Made by a program: the position numbers and the translations under genes | The notes under the pieces: generated by a model | What the model was told of the DNA's origin: nothing | Seen by the model: only the letters and a program-made list of their open reading frames with translations | Databases searched by the model: none | Origin: Arthrobacter sp. MA-N2 | GTDB taxonomy: Bacteria; Actinomycetota; Actinomycetes; Actinomycetales; Micrococcaceae | Direction: 5' to 3' | NCBI RefSeq assembly: GCF_000517125.1 | Contig: NZ_KI912155.1 | Span: 3,622,500 to 3,686,499 of the forward strand | DNA: 64,000 nt | Part shown: positions 63,522 to 64,000 of the stretch, piece by piece | Layout of the letters: each line of letters begins with the position of its first letter | Position numbering within the stretch: the stretch's first letter is position 1

Positions 63522-64000
63522 CTAGTGGGTGTCGACTGCCGAGATTTCGGACTTGTCTTCGCCCCAGAGGGTGTGGAAGGTGCCTTCGGCGTCGACGCGG
63601 CCGTAGGTGTGCGCGCCGAAGAGGTCGCGCTGTCCCTGGATGACCGCCGCGGCGAGGCGCTTGCGGCGCAGTCCGTCGTAGTAGGCCAGCGAGGAGGAGA
63701 ACACCGGAACCGGGATGCCCAGCTGGACGGCCGTGGCCACCACGCGCCGCCACGCCGGCAGCGCACCGGCAATCGCCTTCGTGAAAGCCGGAGCGAACAG
63801 CAGGTTTGCCGGCTTCTCCTCGGCCGCGTACGCGTTGGTGATTTCCTTCAGCAGCTCGGCACGGATGATGCAGCCACCACGCCACAGCGAAGCGATCTCA
63901 TCCAGCTTCAGGTCCCAGCCGTACTCCTTCGCAGCCGAAGTCAGCATGTCCAGGCCCTGGGCATAGGAAACCAGCTTGGAAGCGTACAGCGCCTGGCGGA
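63522..64000 (-). CDS. gnd: 6-phosphogluconate dehydrogenase, C-terminal part (5' end outside window)
   Basis: The frame is open to the right edge and covers the C-terminal domain of NADP-dependent decarboxylating 6PGDH: ASKLVSYAQGLDML, LKLDEIASLWRGGCIIRAELL, SSLAYYDGLRRKRLAAAVIQGQRDLFGAHTYGR. This enzyme turns 6-phosphogluconate into ribulose-5-phosphate, the substrate of RpiB at 33759. The amino-terminal NADP-binding half lies outside the window. Confidence 0.96.
   Translation of the reverse strand, partial: RQALYASKLVSYAQGLDMLTSAAKEYGWDLKLDEIASLWRGGCIIRAELLKEITNAYAAEEKPANLLFAPAFTKAIAGALPAWRRVVATAVQLGIPVPVFSSSLAYYDGLRRKRLAAAVIQGQRDLFGAHTYGRVDAEGTFHTLWGEDKSEISAVDTH

Noticed and set aside
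1..64000. CRISPR array, prophage or biosynthetic cluster
   Set aside because: No regularly spaced repeats, phage structural genes or synthase modules were seen on either strand.

Overview
The window is high-GC chromosomal DNA from a Gram-positive actinobacterium, most likely Micrococcaceae (Arthrobacter, Paenarthrobacter or Pseudarthrobacter). The reasons are the codon use, TANNNT-type -10 boxes, frequent GTG/TTG starts, many apparently leaderless genes, a translational ileS T-box, and a gene order that follows the Mycobacterium tuberculosis block from about Rv2420c to Rv2478c (rsfS, nadD, proA, proB, obg, rpmA, rplU, rne, ndk, folC, valS, clpX, clpP2, clpP1, tig, nei2, rpiB, the Rv2466c-type DsbA protein, pepN, glbO, an ABC-F protein, an SSB paralogue).

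Layout. 1-1810: accessory debris (an unknown partial gene, a possible truncated gene, a serine-recombinase remnant) ending at a tRNA-Ala and a perfect palindrome. 1951-9572: housekeeping genes on the minus strand (rsfS, an unknown tail-anchored protein, nadD, a small membrane protein, proA, proB, obg, rpmA, rplU). 9992-11606: a thiD-tenA fusion under a TPP riboswitch. 11733-14882: rne, with a VKOR-family gene diverging from it. 16104-22010: ndk, a DUF4233 membrane protein, folC and ileS behind an isoleucine T-box. 22079-27929: SDR, DUF488, an unusual archaeal-type valS, an Fpg/Nei glycosylase and a DsbA-like protein. 28010-32411: clpX, clpP2, clpP1 and tig. 32480-38082: tRNA-Pro, tRNA-Gly, nei2, rpiB, a DUF1648 membrane protein and pepN. 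38179-46248: osmC-like, mscS, glbO, an unknown protein, thioesterase, ABC-F protein, lipoprotein, SSB paralogue, tRNA-Arg, a broken acetyltransferase gene and map. 46385-52351: an AlkD-like gene, then a mannosyltransferase cluster (mptB, GT87-like, mptB) carrying a MITE-like insertion. 52503-57488: orn, tRNA-His, def, a membrane-anchored HNH protein, a long GAPDH and RNase P RNA. 57571-64000: yaaA, a zinc-ribbon-like coiled-coil protein, a Nif3-like protein, msrA, cysK-cysE, SDR, and the 3' end of gnd.

Functionally this is a core region: tRNA charging (ileS, valS), ribosome maturation and silencing (obg, rsfS, L21, L27), protein quality control (tig, clpP1P2, clpX, def, map, pepN), RNA turnover (rne, orn, rnpB), base-excision and alkylation repair, proline, NAD, folate, thiamine and cysteine synthesis, and membrane mannan assembly. 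No CRISPR array, prophage, secondary-metabolite cluster or complete insertion sequence is visible.

Most unusual items: a 316-bp non-coding element with 24-bp terminal inverted repeats and an 8-bp target duplication sitting in a terminator T-tract; a 57-bp in-frame insertion in valS bounded by 14-bp direct repeats and containing a hairpin; a 66-bp near-perfect palindrome overlapping the yaaA stop codon; a non-mycobacterial type of valS in the mycobacterial valS position; and about eleven genes whose -10 box lies exactly 6-7 nt before the start codon.
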